64,000 bases of DNA, taken from Aurifilum marmelostoma. Its lineage: Eukaryota; Ascomycota; Sordariomycetes; Diaporthales; Cryphonectriaceae. The translations under genes and the position numbers were made by a program. Positions within the stretch are counted from its first letter, which is position 1. Each line of letters begins with the position of its first letter. The DNA is taken from the NCBI GenBank assembly GCA_027559495.1, contig JAMXSV010000016.1, positions 1,054,001-1,118,000 of the forward strand, given 5' to 3'. The notes beneath the pieces are model-generated. The model saw nothing but the letters and a program-made list of their open reading frames with translations, was not told where the DNA came from and searched no databases. Shown here one piece after another: positions 23,024 through 34,096 of this stretch.

Positions 23024-26000
23024 ATGGCCGCGTCAAGGAGACTTTCGTTGTTCGTGGCTGCGGCCCTTGCGCCCGTCGTGATCGCTCAGCTAGCAGGATG
23101 GGAGGCCAACCAGGTCAACACAACAATGTGTACATGGCAGTCACTGCGGGGTAAGTTGATATTCTCTCATTCTCTCGATGGAGACCGTCTCTGTATACTA
23201 AATAAGACACAGCCGCCGTCATTAGGGACACATTGTACATGGACGGAGGGTACCTCTACTGGAGGCCTGGTTTGGCCGATGGATCATATGATAACGCGAT
23301 TCTGGACCGTACGTTCATTCATAGTCAAACCTTGACGTTATGGGGAGATCGTTCTGGCTTCTGACACTCTTGCGAAGGCGACTGGCCCGGAAGATCTTAC
23401 ACGCTCAACTTCAGCCAGCCGTTCAACATCTCGCAGAACATCAGCGCTCTCTTCAAGTGGCTTGACAAGTCTTCGACAGCGCCTCTCTACTACGACGGAG
23501 CGATGCTCGCCAATTATGAGAACTACTGGCTCTTCGGCGGGCTGCTGACGGGCACAGACTCTTCTGCCGAGCCTGACAGCAACCAGGGCCTAGAGTTCCA
23601 GCAGTACGCCTCGGAAGAGGGGCAGACAGCCTTCTCGGCTGGCTTCACCACCTACGAGCTGAGCGGGAACATAACGCGATACATTGCCTACGGCGGTGCA
23701 GCTAGTGTGCCCTCGGAGAATCTTGGCTTCTACTTCTCTGGGCTTCACGGGCCCACCTGGGGCGATATCAACTACCCGGACGGCGATGATGCAGACACAG
23801 CAACAGAGACATCGCCTACGCTCATCACTCTCGACATGGACGCCGACAACCAGGGGACATGGACCAACGTCACCTTGCCAGATGACATCCCAGGGCGTGC
23901 TAGCCCTGAACTGGTGTGGGTGCCTGTAGGAAAACAAGGGATTCTTGTCGCTCTGGGAGGTGTAGTGTATCCTGACTTTGTGTCGGGCCTCCACATCTCG
24001 GAGAACTCAACCGCGAGTGTAGGTGTTCAAGACCCGTTCCATGCCACCTGTCTGCAGCCGCACAGCAACAGGCTGATGGTACCCTTACTAACATGAACTC
24101 ACGCCATAGGAGGACCAAAGCCCAGCCTTTATGACAAATATCAACATCTACGATATCGCAAACAAGACCTGGTACACGCAGAAGACCACAGGCGGCCCAG
24201 GACAGCTGGCGCAGGGATGTGCTGTCATGCAGCCAGCCGGGGACCGCTCGAGCTTCAACATCTACTGGTACGGCGGATATGACGGCCTTCACGGGTTGGA
24301 CTCCTCGTACTTCAGCGACGAGGTCTGGATTCTGTCGCTGCCCAGCTTCACGTGGAAGCAGGCCAGCACGGGGCGAACGGGATACGCGCGTGCAGGACAT
24401 AAATGCGTTATGCCCTACCCAGACCAGATGATGGTTATTGGCGGCCAGCCTGCGCTGTCTACTAGCTCTATCTGGGACTGTGTCCCTGATATCATCCAGA
24501 TCTTCAACGTCAGCTCTGCCCAGTGGCTCGACAGCTATGACCCGACGGTCTACTCGGACTATGCTGTCCCCAGCGTCATCTACAAAGCCATTGGTGGCGA
24601 TGGATCCGGAGGCGCGACCTCCACTGCTCCCAAGAGCTGGGACACATCGGCTCTGGGCGACGTCTTCCAGGCCGCGTACGCCACCTCCAAGATCTCGACC
24701 TTCTACCCTTATCCCGAGGCGAGCTCGACCTCCGTGAACAACCCCACGTACACGCCCGCGAGCGGCGGCGGCGGCGGCGGCAGTGGCGTGCCCAAGTACC
24801 TCGCGCCGCTGCTGGGTGTCCTCCTGGGCCTCATCTTCGTGTCGTCCGTCGCCGTGGGCACCATCGTCTGGAGGCGTCGCAAGCTGATGAAGGCCAACGG
24901 CGGCATGAGCGTGGCACCCTCAGACGACAGGTGGAAGAACATCATCTCCTGGATGAACGGGCAGAGGCTGGCTGAGCCAAAGGAGGAGACGGTGACAACC
25001 AGCGAGGAGCTTCCGCACCCGAGCCCGACGCCGGAAGGGCTCAGGTTCAACAACGGAGGCCAGTACCCCTTTATGCAGACCTGGGGTGGTGAGCAGCCGC
25101 CACCACAAGACATGCAGCAGCACCAGCACCAGCATGGTTCCCAGCCTATGACCCATGAGATGGACGGCAAGGGGCTCGTCGTCGAGCTACCAGGTAAGCA
25201 GCATGCGTCCTCTCTGGTGTTCTTTTCTCTAGTATATACTAATGTCCGTACCTCACAGCGGATCCTCCTCGGGCAGAGCTCTCTGATGACCATACATCGT
25301 CCGTCTACACCGACGGCCAGCGATTCAGCAACGCCAACCCGTTTCAGGGCGGCGTGCGCTCCTACACCTACAATAGCTCAATCCAGAATACCGACCAGGG
25401 CAGCATCGTAAGCAGTACCTCTTACCAGCGCAACGGCACGTCGCCGCCCGCACCTCCATCGTCCACCTCACACGCCACCTCCTCAGCCGCAGGCGCAGCA
25501 ACAACAGCAGCAGCAGCAACAGCAGCCGCCGCCTCACAGCAAGCAAAGCGCAGCCCCGTCACCCTCCCTGACTCGGCAGTTTTTCCCCCCAAATCCATGT
25601 CAGCAGAGTACGACAACAACGAAACCCTTCCAGAACTGCCCGTGTCAAGCGAGCATGTAGGCGGGCGCTCCTCGATACCAGCCTCTGCGGCTGGAGCGGT
25701 GCAGAGCAACAACAATAACAACACGACGCCGGGCCCACGAGGGAGCTATGGCGTGTCCGTCCTCAGCGAGCGCGAGAGCAACCACATGCGCAACCTGTCT
25801 GACCCCGCAACCGTCAGCACCATGGACGCGACCATCACTAGCACCGCCGCGGCGCCAGCACCACAGCACCACCAGTCTTCCTCCTCCTCCTCGCCTTCCT
25901 CCCAGACCACCATCGGAGGTCGCGTTGCCAGCCCGCCCATCCTAGAGGAGGGCGCCGTGGCTGCTGCCAATGCGCAGAGCAGCAGCAACGCGCAGGACGG

Positions 26001-26178
26001 CAGCAGGTTGCCTGCTGTAGTGTCTCCGCCCACGGGGAGCACGGTCGAGGCGGATGACTATCTCGCTGCGGTGGTGAGCCCCGTCGCGGCCAGGGGTGAG
26101 GGTGCCTCCCCGCCGCTCGGCAGCGGCAGGAGGAGTGCTTTTAGGGAGAGTCAGGAGGATCTGGGCGGGGAGAGTTAA
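23024..26178 (+). CDS. Kelch-like single-pass cell-surface protein
   Basis: Predicted type I membrane protein of 955 residues. Exons are 23024-23150, 23213-23308, 23378-24018, 24110-25193 and 25259-26178; all joins keep frame and intron 4 has a TACTAAC-like branch site. A signal peptide (LSLFVAAALAPVVIA) precedes an extracellular beta-propeller-like region of about 490 residues with kelch features: RDTLYMDGGYLYW, NYWLFGGLL, YIAYGGA, NIYDIANKTWYTQKTTG, YWYGGYDG, RAGHKCVM and MMVIGGQPAL. A Gly-rich linker leads to one transmembrane helix at about 519-542 (LAPLLGVLLGLIFVSSVAVG), followed by a basic stop-transfer RRRK. The cytoplasmic tail of about 410 residues is low-complexity (Ser, Ala, Gln, Asn, Pro). 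Such proteins are common in Pezizomycotina and little characterised; a sensor or wall-contact role is only inference. Confidence 0.88.
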
Positions 26179-27058
26179 GATTCAATTCATGTCATGCATG
26201 GATAGATAGGATGCACACAGAGGAAGAGTATTAACAGGCAGAATGACCAACTGACGGAGCTCCCCATCCACATATACCAAACCTTCTTTTTTGGTGTAAT
26301 GTTTTTTTTTTCTTTCCCTCTGCTTCTACACTACTGATTTTTACTTTGGGTATATACGAAAGAGGGCGGTAATGGTGCATTTCATGCAATCTGTTTTGAT
26401 GACCTTGCATGTCGGAATGATATGACGATGATATCGTGGGGAAAAGGTGGGAGGGGACAAAATTATGAATTTACAAATACATATATACCTTCATTTAAGC
26501 ATGGATGTGTTTGGGGGGATAATACTAAAGTTATTTTGAATGATTGAAAACAACAAAAAAAAAAAAAAAAAAAAAACATGCCCATTTTGTGATTTGTGAT
26601 TTGTGAATGCTTTGTTTCGCTTCTGATCTCGGACAAACATTGCTCACAAGGCTCTCACACACGTCTCTCTAAAACATGAAATGCCTACTCTTCTTCTCTC
26701 GATATTATTATGATTTATGTCATCTATAGAGGAAAGTCTGTCTAACCAAGCCCATGCATGCGCCTCTGAGAAGCCGATCGCTTTCTTCCTTTTTCCTTCG
26801 AATGGCTCGTCTGTTGTCCTCTCTCTCTCTCTCTCTCTCTCCCCCTCCCCCCGAATTAACAATGGAATGTATAGTTTAAGGAGTCTCTCTGCGTCTCTCT
26901 TGCTTCCTCATGAGATAAATTACATCACCGTCCCGGTCCTAAACGCCAAGCTAATGCCCTCAAACCCATGCATCTTCTTTTATCGTCGTCGTCTTCGTCG
27001 TCTTTCTCCAGCATGTGTACCTCGGAATTAGTTTATACGTGATCACATGATGAGTTTC
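26179..27058. other. Convergent intergenic region
   Basis: Lies between the 3' ends of the kelch gene and the minus-strand hydrolase gene. A/T-rich, with a 22-nt A run at about 26554-26575 and a CT repeat at about 26819-26841. No gene seen. Confidence 0.5.
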
Positions 27059-29219
27059 TCAGACAGGCAATCCCTGCTCTCTCCTCCGGCGGTTATAATC
27101 CCTCGTCTCTTCCAGCTCCTTCCTCAGGTACTCGTTGAACTCGTCCGGGTTGTCGAGGTACAGATGGTGGCCGGCCCTGCGGACGACAATGACCTTGGCG
27201 CTCCCGTTCTCGTCGCGCCTCTCGTCGGGGGTGCCCTCCATGAGCGCCTTCTCCACGCGCTTCTTGATCTTCTCCTCGCTGGCGAAGCCGCCCGCGACGT
27301 CCATCCAGTCGCTGTCGCCGTACATGAAGACGAGGGGGAACCCCGTCTCCTTCTTGGTGGTGGTGCTGTCGGGGCCACCGCTGGCGACGACGCCGCGGCC
27401 GACCTGATCGATGCGGTTGATCAGGGGGTTGCGGGCGTAGGCGCCGGGCGCGAGGATGTAGGCGAGGGCGAACTCGCCGCTGCCCTTTTGGCGGAACAGG
27501 TTGTAGGCGTAGACGTGCAGGGCCTCGGCCTCGTCGCGCGGCAGGTGGTTGAAGCGGCGGCTGGTCCAGCCCGAGGCGAAGCGCGGGCCGCGGGGTCCTG
27601 CGGCGCGGACGAAGCTGAAGGGGGAGATGATGTTGGCGTCCCACAGCCAGGCGAACCAGCCCGGGATGGTGCGCGCGGGGGCGGCAGCCGGGGGGCTGTG
27701 CTTGGTGGTGGCGACCGCGGCGGTGTTGTCGTGGTGGACGATGCTCTCCTGGGACTGGGTGAACTCGTTGGCCAGGGTGGAGGAGCCCGGGGCGGGCAGC
27801 TCGTCCTTTGTCGCGTAGGGGTTCTCGGGGACGCCGACGGGGGAGGCGAGGATGAGCTTGTTGAGGCGGCCCGGGTACTTGAGGGCGTACGAGACGGCGA
27901 GGTAGCCGCCCATGGAGTGGCCTAGCAAGGTGAACTTCTCGATGTTGCGGATCTTCCTCCACTCCTCGAGGGCGTCGATGAAGAAGCTCTCGGCCTCGAC
28001 GGTCCTCTCGGCGGGATCCTTGGCCCGGATGCGGAAGGGAGGGCGCGACGAGTTGCCCATGCCCAGCATGTCGAGGGCGTAGAGGCGCCAGCCCTTGACG
28101 CGGGTGGCAGGCTCAAAGTTCTTGTAGAAGAGGCCCAGGCCGGCGCCGTAGCCGTGGAGCATGACCAGGGTCTCGTCGGCGGGCTCGCCCACACGCTCGA
28201 CCGAGTACTCGTTCAGCACGCGGTTCTTGCCCGAGAGGGCAACCATGGTAGAGCGCCATATCCGGTGACCAAAGGGATCGGGTCTGCTGGTGGTGGCGGC
28301 GGCGGTGGTGGTGGTGAGATCCGAGGACGACGAGACTGCCTCCTTAAGGTAGGGAACGAGGTTGAGGACGGCCCTCTCGGAGACGGGCGGGGAGATGTTG
28401 GTCCACTTTTTGACGCAGCGATCATGTTAGCCTCTCGAGTTCTCTTTTTGAGTTCCTCACTGGATTTTTTTAATTTTTTTTTTTTTAAATCATGATTCTT
28501 TTGGTTCTCATGAAAAAGGAATTCCGTGAATAGACATGAATACATACCCATTGGTGGGCGGCTTCTCTGTAGGACAGCGGAAAGAAGCCTGACATGAGTT
28601 TCTGCTCACCGGGCGCGCCCGGCTTGTTCGTCTGTTGCGCCACCTTGGCGGATTTTGCCCGGGACTTTCTAGGATGTTTTCTCGAGGGGAGTGCCTCCTG
28701 AGAAGAGGAGGCAGAGGGCGTCGTCTCGACGTCAGAGGTGTCGCTGGGGTTGTTGTGGTGGGAAGGTAGCGGGTCTGTGTGAGGGTGGGGGATGGTTTGT
28801 GGTGGTGGAGGATGAGGAAAAAGAGGTTGAGGTTGTTGGGGAATTGCCACGGTAGACATTGTTACGAGGCTGTAGGCGTTGACGTTAACAGGCGGGCGGC
28901 GGCGGGGATTAGCGGTAGAGTTGGGGTAGTAGTGGTGCTGCTGCTGCTGGTGGTAGTGGTAGTGGTAGTGGTAGTAGCGGTTACAGGGCTTCTTAGTGCC
29001 GGTGCTGCTGCTGGTACTGTTACTGGAGCTGCTGCCACCGCTGTAACAACGTGTGGTCGAGGGAGATGCTCTGACACGGGTACAGGACCTCGATGAGGAT
29101 GATAATGAAAAGACAGACAGAAGCGAGAAGGAAGAAGAAGATAGAATTGATGACAATAAATATGAACAGTAGTATCGCTGTAGTCGGGGAGTGTAGTTGT
29201 TGGGTCTAAACACCAGCAT
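27059..29219 (-). CDS. Cld1/ABHD5-family alpha/beta hydrolase
   Basis: Alpha/beta-hydrolase of the ABHD4/ABHD5 group, which includes yeast Cld1 (mitochondrial cardiolipin deacylase) and Ict1 (lysophosphatidic acid acyltransferase). Exons are 29219-28548 and 28405-27059 (142-nt intron); the product is 672 residues. The join gives HQW|WTN, then SPPVSERAVLNLVPYL and DPFGHRIWRSTMVALSGKNR, a conserved lead-in. The oxyanion region is MLHGYGAG. The nucleophile elbow is GHSMGG (Ser388). The catalytic His region HHLYLDNPDEF also forms the family's HxxxxD acyltransferase motif (His637, Asp642). The first 65 or so residues are Arg/Ser-rich and hydrophobic without acids, compatible with a mitochondrial presequence, which favours Cld1-like function. 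A Ser/Pro/His-rich linker of about 130 residues follows. Substrate is unproven. Confidence 0.9.
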
Positions 29220-30664
29220 TTCCTCCTCTTCTCAGGATCGCAGGACCGACAAGAAATGGGGGCAGCGGTCTTCTTAAAGGATGCGAACGTGGCTTTTCTT
29301 TTGTTGGCTACTCATCTGCATGGTAGGCTTCTTTCTCTTTCTCACTCTGTCTCTGCCTGTGTGTGCGTGCGTGTTTCACTCAGGACTTAATCATCTCACC
29401 GGATGCAAGCGGACTTAAGGCTTCGCACTCGCATAAATGGGTCCTGAGTGCATGTACCAGCCCGTAGTAAAATAATACAAGAATGACCAAGTAGAGAGGA
29501 TCCGCCTCAAGGGGAATGCAATCCCTCCGTCCAGCCGCAGCAACCAAGATTCGCTGGGGATGAAAAAGCCCATGACGAGTACAACCCGAGAGCAAAAGAA
29601 AGCTAACCTCGACTCGTAATCGCTTCATGCTACTAAGTGCCGTCAGCCACGCGGGCTTTTTCTTGTTCGGCGTCGGCGCCAATGTTCCACCGGAGTCCGA
29701 TTGTGCTCATCATCCCGCAGCCGTTATCCCGTCCCCAGACATTATCGATTGATGGATCTACTACTGTAGACTCTTTTAAGATATGATATAAATATCTTGA
29801 CCTGACTCTTCGGGATGACGTCTGCTGCTGGGGGTTGACTGGACTTTGCATAATATTTGATCTTCGCACAAGACCTACACCATCACCATCTACAGCGTGT
29901 GGCCAGTACTGTAATTTAGCAGTACAGTGATGGGCTGGCTATAGTGGGGGGAGGGGCCTGCTGGGGCGGGTACCTACAGCACTGGCGTCGGTGGCTGATT
30001 CAGCAGGTACAAGGCAAGGATGCCACGCCCGAGCAGAGGAGAGCCGCCAATGCTCTCGCCTTTCTTTGGGTTCTTATCTCTGGTTTCCGCCTCTTGTTCC
30101 GGTCCTGTAAAAGTTTCTTTTCCATCAGCTCCTCGAAAAACGTGTGAGTGAATTGAGTTGCTGTAGATAAACTCATGCTGAGCGTCACGTGGGGTCAGAT
30201 GGGCCTGCAGCGGCCTACATAGTACAGTAGCAGTAGAGGCAGTACAGAGAGGACGGGTCCCGCAGCCTGGACCCACGTCACTGGCACCACCACCTACGTA
30301 CTTAGCTATGGTAGGAAAACCGCAATGGAGCAACAACCATCACTCACCTACAACCCACCCAACAAAACCTCGACCTCGCCGATCGCAACAAGGCTCTCAC
30401 TCTACACATCAACCAATCAATCCAATTGAAAAAAAAAAAAAAAAAAAATACATGCGACTACCAGTGTCTTTTTGGGGCCCTTGACAAGCACAACACATCT
30501 GTGAATGCGCCCAGACAGGAGGAGCTCCTCCTCCTCCCTCCTGTCCTCCTCCTCCTCGTCTCCGTCTTCCTCATCGCCGTCTTATCCTGACCTGACCTGA
30601 CCTGACCATCGTATCGCAAACTCTCTCCTCTCCGCCCTCCCTCGACGAAAGTTCACCTTCCACC
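29220..30664. promoter_or_regulatory. Divergent intergenic/promoter region between the hydrolase gene and SPO7
   Basis: A head-to-head spacer of about 1.4 kb. It includes a small inverted repeat GTACTG-TAATTTAG-CAGTAC at about 29905-29924, further CAGTAC words at about 30226 and 30240, a poly-A run at about 30430-30447, a CTCCTC-rich leader (30520-30580) and a CCTGA tandem repeat of four units at 30586-30605. No gene recognised. Confidence 0.5.
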
Positions 30665-32087
30665 ATGGCCGACGACCTCGACTCTATCGTCAAGGGCACC
30701 GCGTCCCTCCCCACCGAAAAGGCTGCCGCCCCCGTCACCACCTCCACCACCGGCGTCGTCCCGGCCTCGGGCAGGCCCAATGATCCCCTCTCCCACGCCC
30801 CCTCGTCCCCGTCCATGATCTACCTCAACCTCCTCGTCCTCGAGGCCTCCCTGCGCGCCCAGTACCTCGAGCTCCGCGCCCGCCGCCGCCACCACACCTT
30901 CTTCCTGTCCATCCTGTCCCTCTGGATCGTGGGCTTCGGCTATGCCCTCTTCCTCGCCCCGCGCGAGGACGGCCGTGGCGTCGGCGGCAGCGTCTACTGG
31001 GGCGTCGAGATGATCGAGAAGCTCTGCTTCATGGGCGGCATCATCACCGCCGCCCTCGTCTGGGCCACGGGCATCTGGGAGCGCGGCGTCAGGTGGCCCA
31101 GGCGGTGGTTCGCCATCTCCAACCGCGGCCTGCGCGCCTTCAACCTCAAGCTCGTCCTCGCCAGGAGGTCCTGGTGGGCCGAGGCCCTCTCCACCATCGC
31201 CTTCTTCCTCACCTACGGCCTCTTCTCCAACACCGCCGCCTCCTCGTACCAGCACGTCGACCCGGCCATCCTGCGCGAGGTCGAGAGGGACATGGACCTG
31301 GCCGGGAAGGGGGGGTCACCACCACCAGCCCCTGCCCGTCATGGTGGGCGGCGACGAGGAGAAGGGCGGCCACGAGGAGGACCTGGCGCCGGGCGGCGAC
31401 TACGTGAAGCTGCTCCTGCTGGCCAAGCCCTTCTCGCCCACCTTCAGGGAGAACTGGGAGCTGTATCGGACCGAATACTGGGAGCGCGAGAACGAGCGGA
31501 GGGCGGCGATCCGGTCCAAGCTGCAAGCACGCCGGCGTCAGCTGAGGAGGTCGTCCGGAGGCCTATTCTGGTGGCTGCCCTGGGAGAGGGTCACACCGGC
31601 AGCAGCCGCCACCACCACCACCACCATCCCCACTGAGAGAGCAGCACACCATGCGCACTCTGAAAAGGCTCACCATATTCCCGCCCCCGCCGCCCACCAC
31701 CGCCGGCTGTCGGTCGTCGAGAAGGAGGGCAGGCGGTCGCGGAGCGGAAGCAACCGCCGAGGCAGCATGTCTGGCCACTCCAGCAGGAGCCCCACACCGA
31801 CGCTCGAAGGTGGCAGGGAGGGCGATGTCAGCCGCAGGTCGAGCAATGCCTCCGAGAAGAGGAAGAAGAACCTGTCCACACCTGGCTCCAAGGCAGGCAA
31901 GAGACCTGGTGTCGAGTCCCGATCCGTCACACCAGAATTCCCATCCCCGCTGGCCAAGGAGAGTAGCAGCATGAGCATGACGGCCAAGGAGCCGGTAACA
32001 GCTACACCAACAACAACGTCATCATCATCATCATCTCCATCTCCGTCATCAGGGCGGCGTGCAAAGGCTTCTACAGATCCAGCATGA
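30665..32087 (+). CDS. SPO7: Spo7 homologue, Nem1-Spo7 phosphatase subunit, frame broken at a G7 run
   Basis: Membrane regulatory subunit of the Nem1-Spo7 phosphatase at the nuclear envelope/ER. The complex dephosphorylates the phosphatidate phosphatase Pah1 and so controls phospholipid against triacylglycerol synthesis. The N-terminal part (30665 to about 31309) has MIYLNLLVLEASLRAQYLELR, then two transmembrane hairpins (FFLSILSLWIVGFGYALFL; KLCFMGGIITAALVWATGIW) and NRGLRAFNLKLV. The conserved C-terminal half (GGDYVKLLLLAKPFSPTFRE, WELYRTEYWERENERRA) lies in another frame. The shift falls at a run of seven G at 31309-31315; with six G the two halves join through a His-rich linker into about 473 residues. 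No plausible intron spans this point. I infer a sequencing or assembly indel and not a pseudogene, since both halves are well conserved. The tail is Ser/Thr-rich. Confidence 0.88.
31309..31315 (+). other. Frameshift site in SPO7 (G7 homopolymer)
   Basis: Upstream coding is in one frame and downstream coding, to the stop at 32085-32087, is offset by one base. The offset matches one extra G in this homopolymer. Confidence 0.8.
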
Positions 32088-33112
32088 CATGACTGGTCAT
32101 GTTGCAGGAGGGATGGGGAAAGAGGTCTATGGCTTGCTCCTCTTTGGTGTGTGGGGTCTATAATCAGCGAGTTATGACTATAGCAGTCTGCATAATAGAT
32201 TTTTGATCAAGAAACCCAAATGATGAGGTCCTCACATCGCGATCCAGCACCCTGTTGGGACTCTTTTGGAAAAAACATATACCTTGCCAACTTCTCCAAA
32301 GACATATCCAAGCAGGCACAAATGCTCAACATCAGAAGAAACTGTTGAGCAGTGCTCAATATCAAAGGGGGACAAATCGACCAGAGGGAGAGAGATTGCT
32401 CAGAAACAACTAAACTCCAGTACTATGTATACCGCCTAAGATACAGTGCTTGAGAGAACCCTGTAGAACCGCATCTAGGGGGGTCCCCTGCTGCCGATTA
32501 TAGCCTGGCAAGCCTGGGCCCCACTAAATTCAGGCGGCTACAAGGCGGCAGGGATGTCTGTGGGGGGGGGGGGGGAGGACCCCATTATCGGGAACCTCAC
32601 CTCAGCTGTGCTGTCTTTCACACACACCTAGACACCTTCTCCACCCGCTTTGATATTGGGACAGCCCTGAGTTTACCATTTTCGGGAGCTGCATGGTTGG
32701 CTTTCTTTTCTCTTACTGTACTTGGGCTACTCATCAGCCTTAATATCACATACTGAGACAGCCGACCACCTGTTTCAGATTAACAGAAAGCTGCTGCCGC
32801 TGCCGCTGCTGCTGCTGCTGTGCTCAAGGGGCGGCGCGTCGAGTAACTGCTTGTGCGTCATACTCCTGGGGGCACACAGCGCGTCTCACCCTCACCATAT
32901 TCGACGACAACCTCGAGGAAAAATCACACTCTCGCACAGACACGAAAAAGGAAGGGAAAAAAAAAAGAAAGAAAGAAAAAACACCACCACCATCACCACT
33001 AGAACAACAACAACATCATCATCATTGACAGCTTCAGCAGCCAATCTTACTCGACATAAACCAGGCAATTGCATCTTTTCACATCGGAACAGCACCCACC
33101 CACCCAACCAAG
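32088..33112. other. Intergenic: SPO7 3' flank and leader of the phosphatase gene
   Basis: No gene recognised. It contains a G run at 32563-32574, a GCTGCTGCTG stretch at about 32803-32820 and an A-rich then CAT/CAA-repetitive leader (32940-33030) just before the start codon at 33113. Confidence 0.5.
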
Positions 33113-34096
33113 ATGGAGTCTCTCAACGAGGACACCATCTCTGATGGCGTCAGACGAGCTGGCCCCGTCACCAACCGCCCACCCAGTCCCCCATACATCC
33201 ACGTCCCCACCCCTCTGAGCCTTGGCTTCGAGGGGGGCATCGACATCATGCCCTCGTACGAGGACTCTTTTACCAGCAACCTCACCGCCGAGGACTTCAA
33301 CATCATCACCGGCGGCCTCCGGCAGTGTGCTGCCGCACATAGCAGCAACCAGTCGTGGGTCTACGAGGACCGCCGCAAGACGCAGAAGGTCCTGGACTAC
33401 CTCTACCTGGGCCCCATGTCCACCGTCCGCGACCGCGACTATCTCCGCGACGAGGGCTTCACCCTGCTCCTCTCCGCCCGCGACGCCAGCATGGCCCAGT
33501 TCCGCATGGTCATGATCGACAGGGCCGTCGAGGAGCTGGGCGTCGAGGCCGCCTACGTCGACATTGCGAGCCAGGACTGGATCCCCAGCCTGGCTGACGC
33601 CATCGACAAGATCAACGACCACATGCTGCGCTTCAACAAGGCCCAGCTGGCCGCCGGCGCCCCTCGCCGCGGCAAGGTGCTGGTCTTCTGCGAGACCGGC
33701 AACGAGCGGAGCGCGACCGTGGTGGCGGCGTACCTGATGTCCATGTTTGGTCGCACCATGGTCCAGGCCCTGCAGTTTGTCTGCAGCCAGCGCTTCTGCT
33801 GCAACTTTGACGAGGAGACCAAATTTCGGCTGCACAGCTTCTACGATCTCCTCCACGCGTTGCAGATGACGAGGCGGGCCGATCAGGCCCGGAAGCAGGC
33901 CCTCGGCCCTTCCTACCAGCCTATGGTCGAGCAGCAGGGCGGCCTCTCCAGGAAGCGGGGCATCGAGGAAACCATGGACGAGGACGAGGACATGGGCGGC
34001 TTCGCCATGGACATGGGTCGCTACGAGGACAGGCCTGCTTTTGCCCCTTTTATCCAGGGCGAGCCTGATGCCAACAACAACAACAACAATCAGTGA
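33113..34096 (+). CDS. Atypical dual-specificity protein phosphatase
   Basis: Intronless 327-residue protein with a cysteine-based phosphatase domain at about residues 90-255. The start of the domain reads KVLDYLYLGPMSTVRDRDYL. The P-loop is VFCETGNERSATVVAAYLM, with Cys193 and Arg199 of the CX5R motif present and Ser200 after the Arg. A candidate general-acid Asp lies at 150 (YVDIASQD). The residue before the catalytic Cys is Phe192, where active dual-specificity phosphatases normally have His, which could lower activity or change Cys pKa. It is not a classic STYX protein, whose Cys is Gly. The acidic C-terminus ends in a short Asn run encoded by an AAC repeat. Catalytic versus phospho-binding role is open. 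Confidence 0.85.
   Translation: MESLNEDTISDGVRRAGPVTNRPPSPPYIHVPTPLSLGFEGGIDIMPSYEDSFTSNLTAEDFNIITGGLRQCAAAHSSNQSWVYEDRRKTQKVLDYLYLGPMSTVRDRDYLRDEGFTLLLSARDASMAQFRMVMIDRAVEELGVEAAYVDIASQDWIPSLADAIDKINDHMLRFNKAQLAAGAPRRGKVLVFCETGNERSATVVAAYLMSMFGRTMVQALQFVCSQRFCCNFDEETKFRLHSFYDLLHALQMTRRADQARKQALGPSYQPMVEQQGGLSRKRGIEETMDEDEDMGGFAMDMGRYEDRPAFAPFIQGEPDANNNNNNQ

Noticed and set aside
30665..32087. An intron instead of a frameshift in SPO7
   Set aside because: No donor and acceptor pair of realistic length (50 nt or more) near 31310-31340 joins the two frames while keeping the conserved linker.
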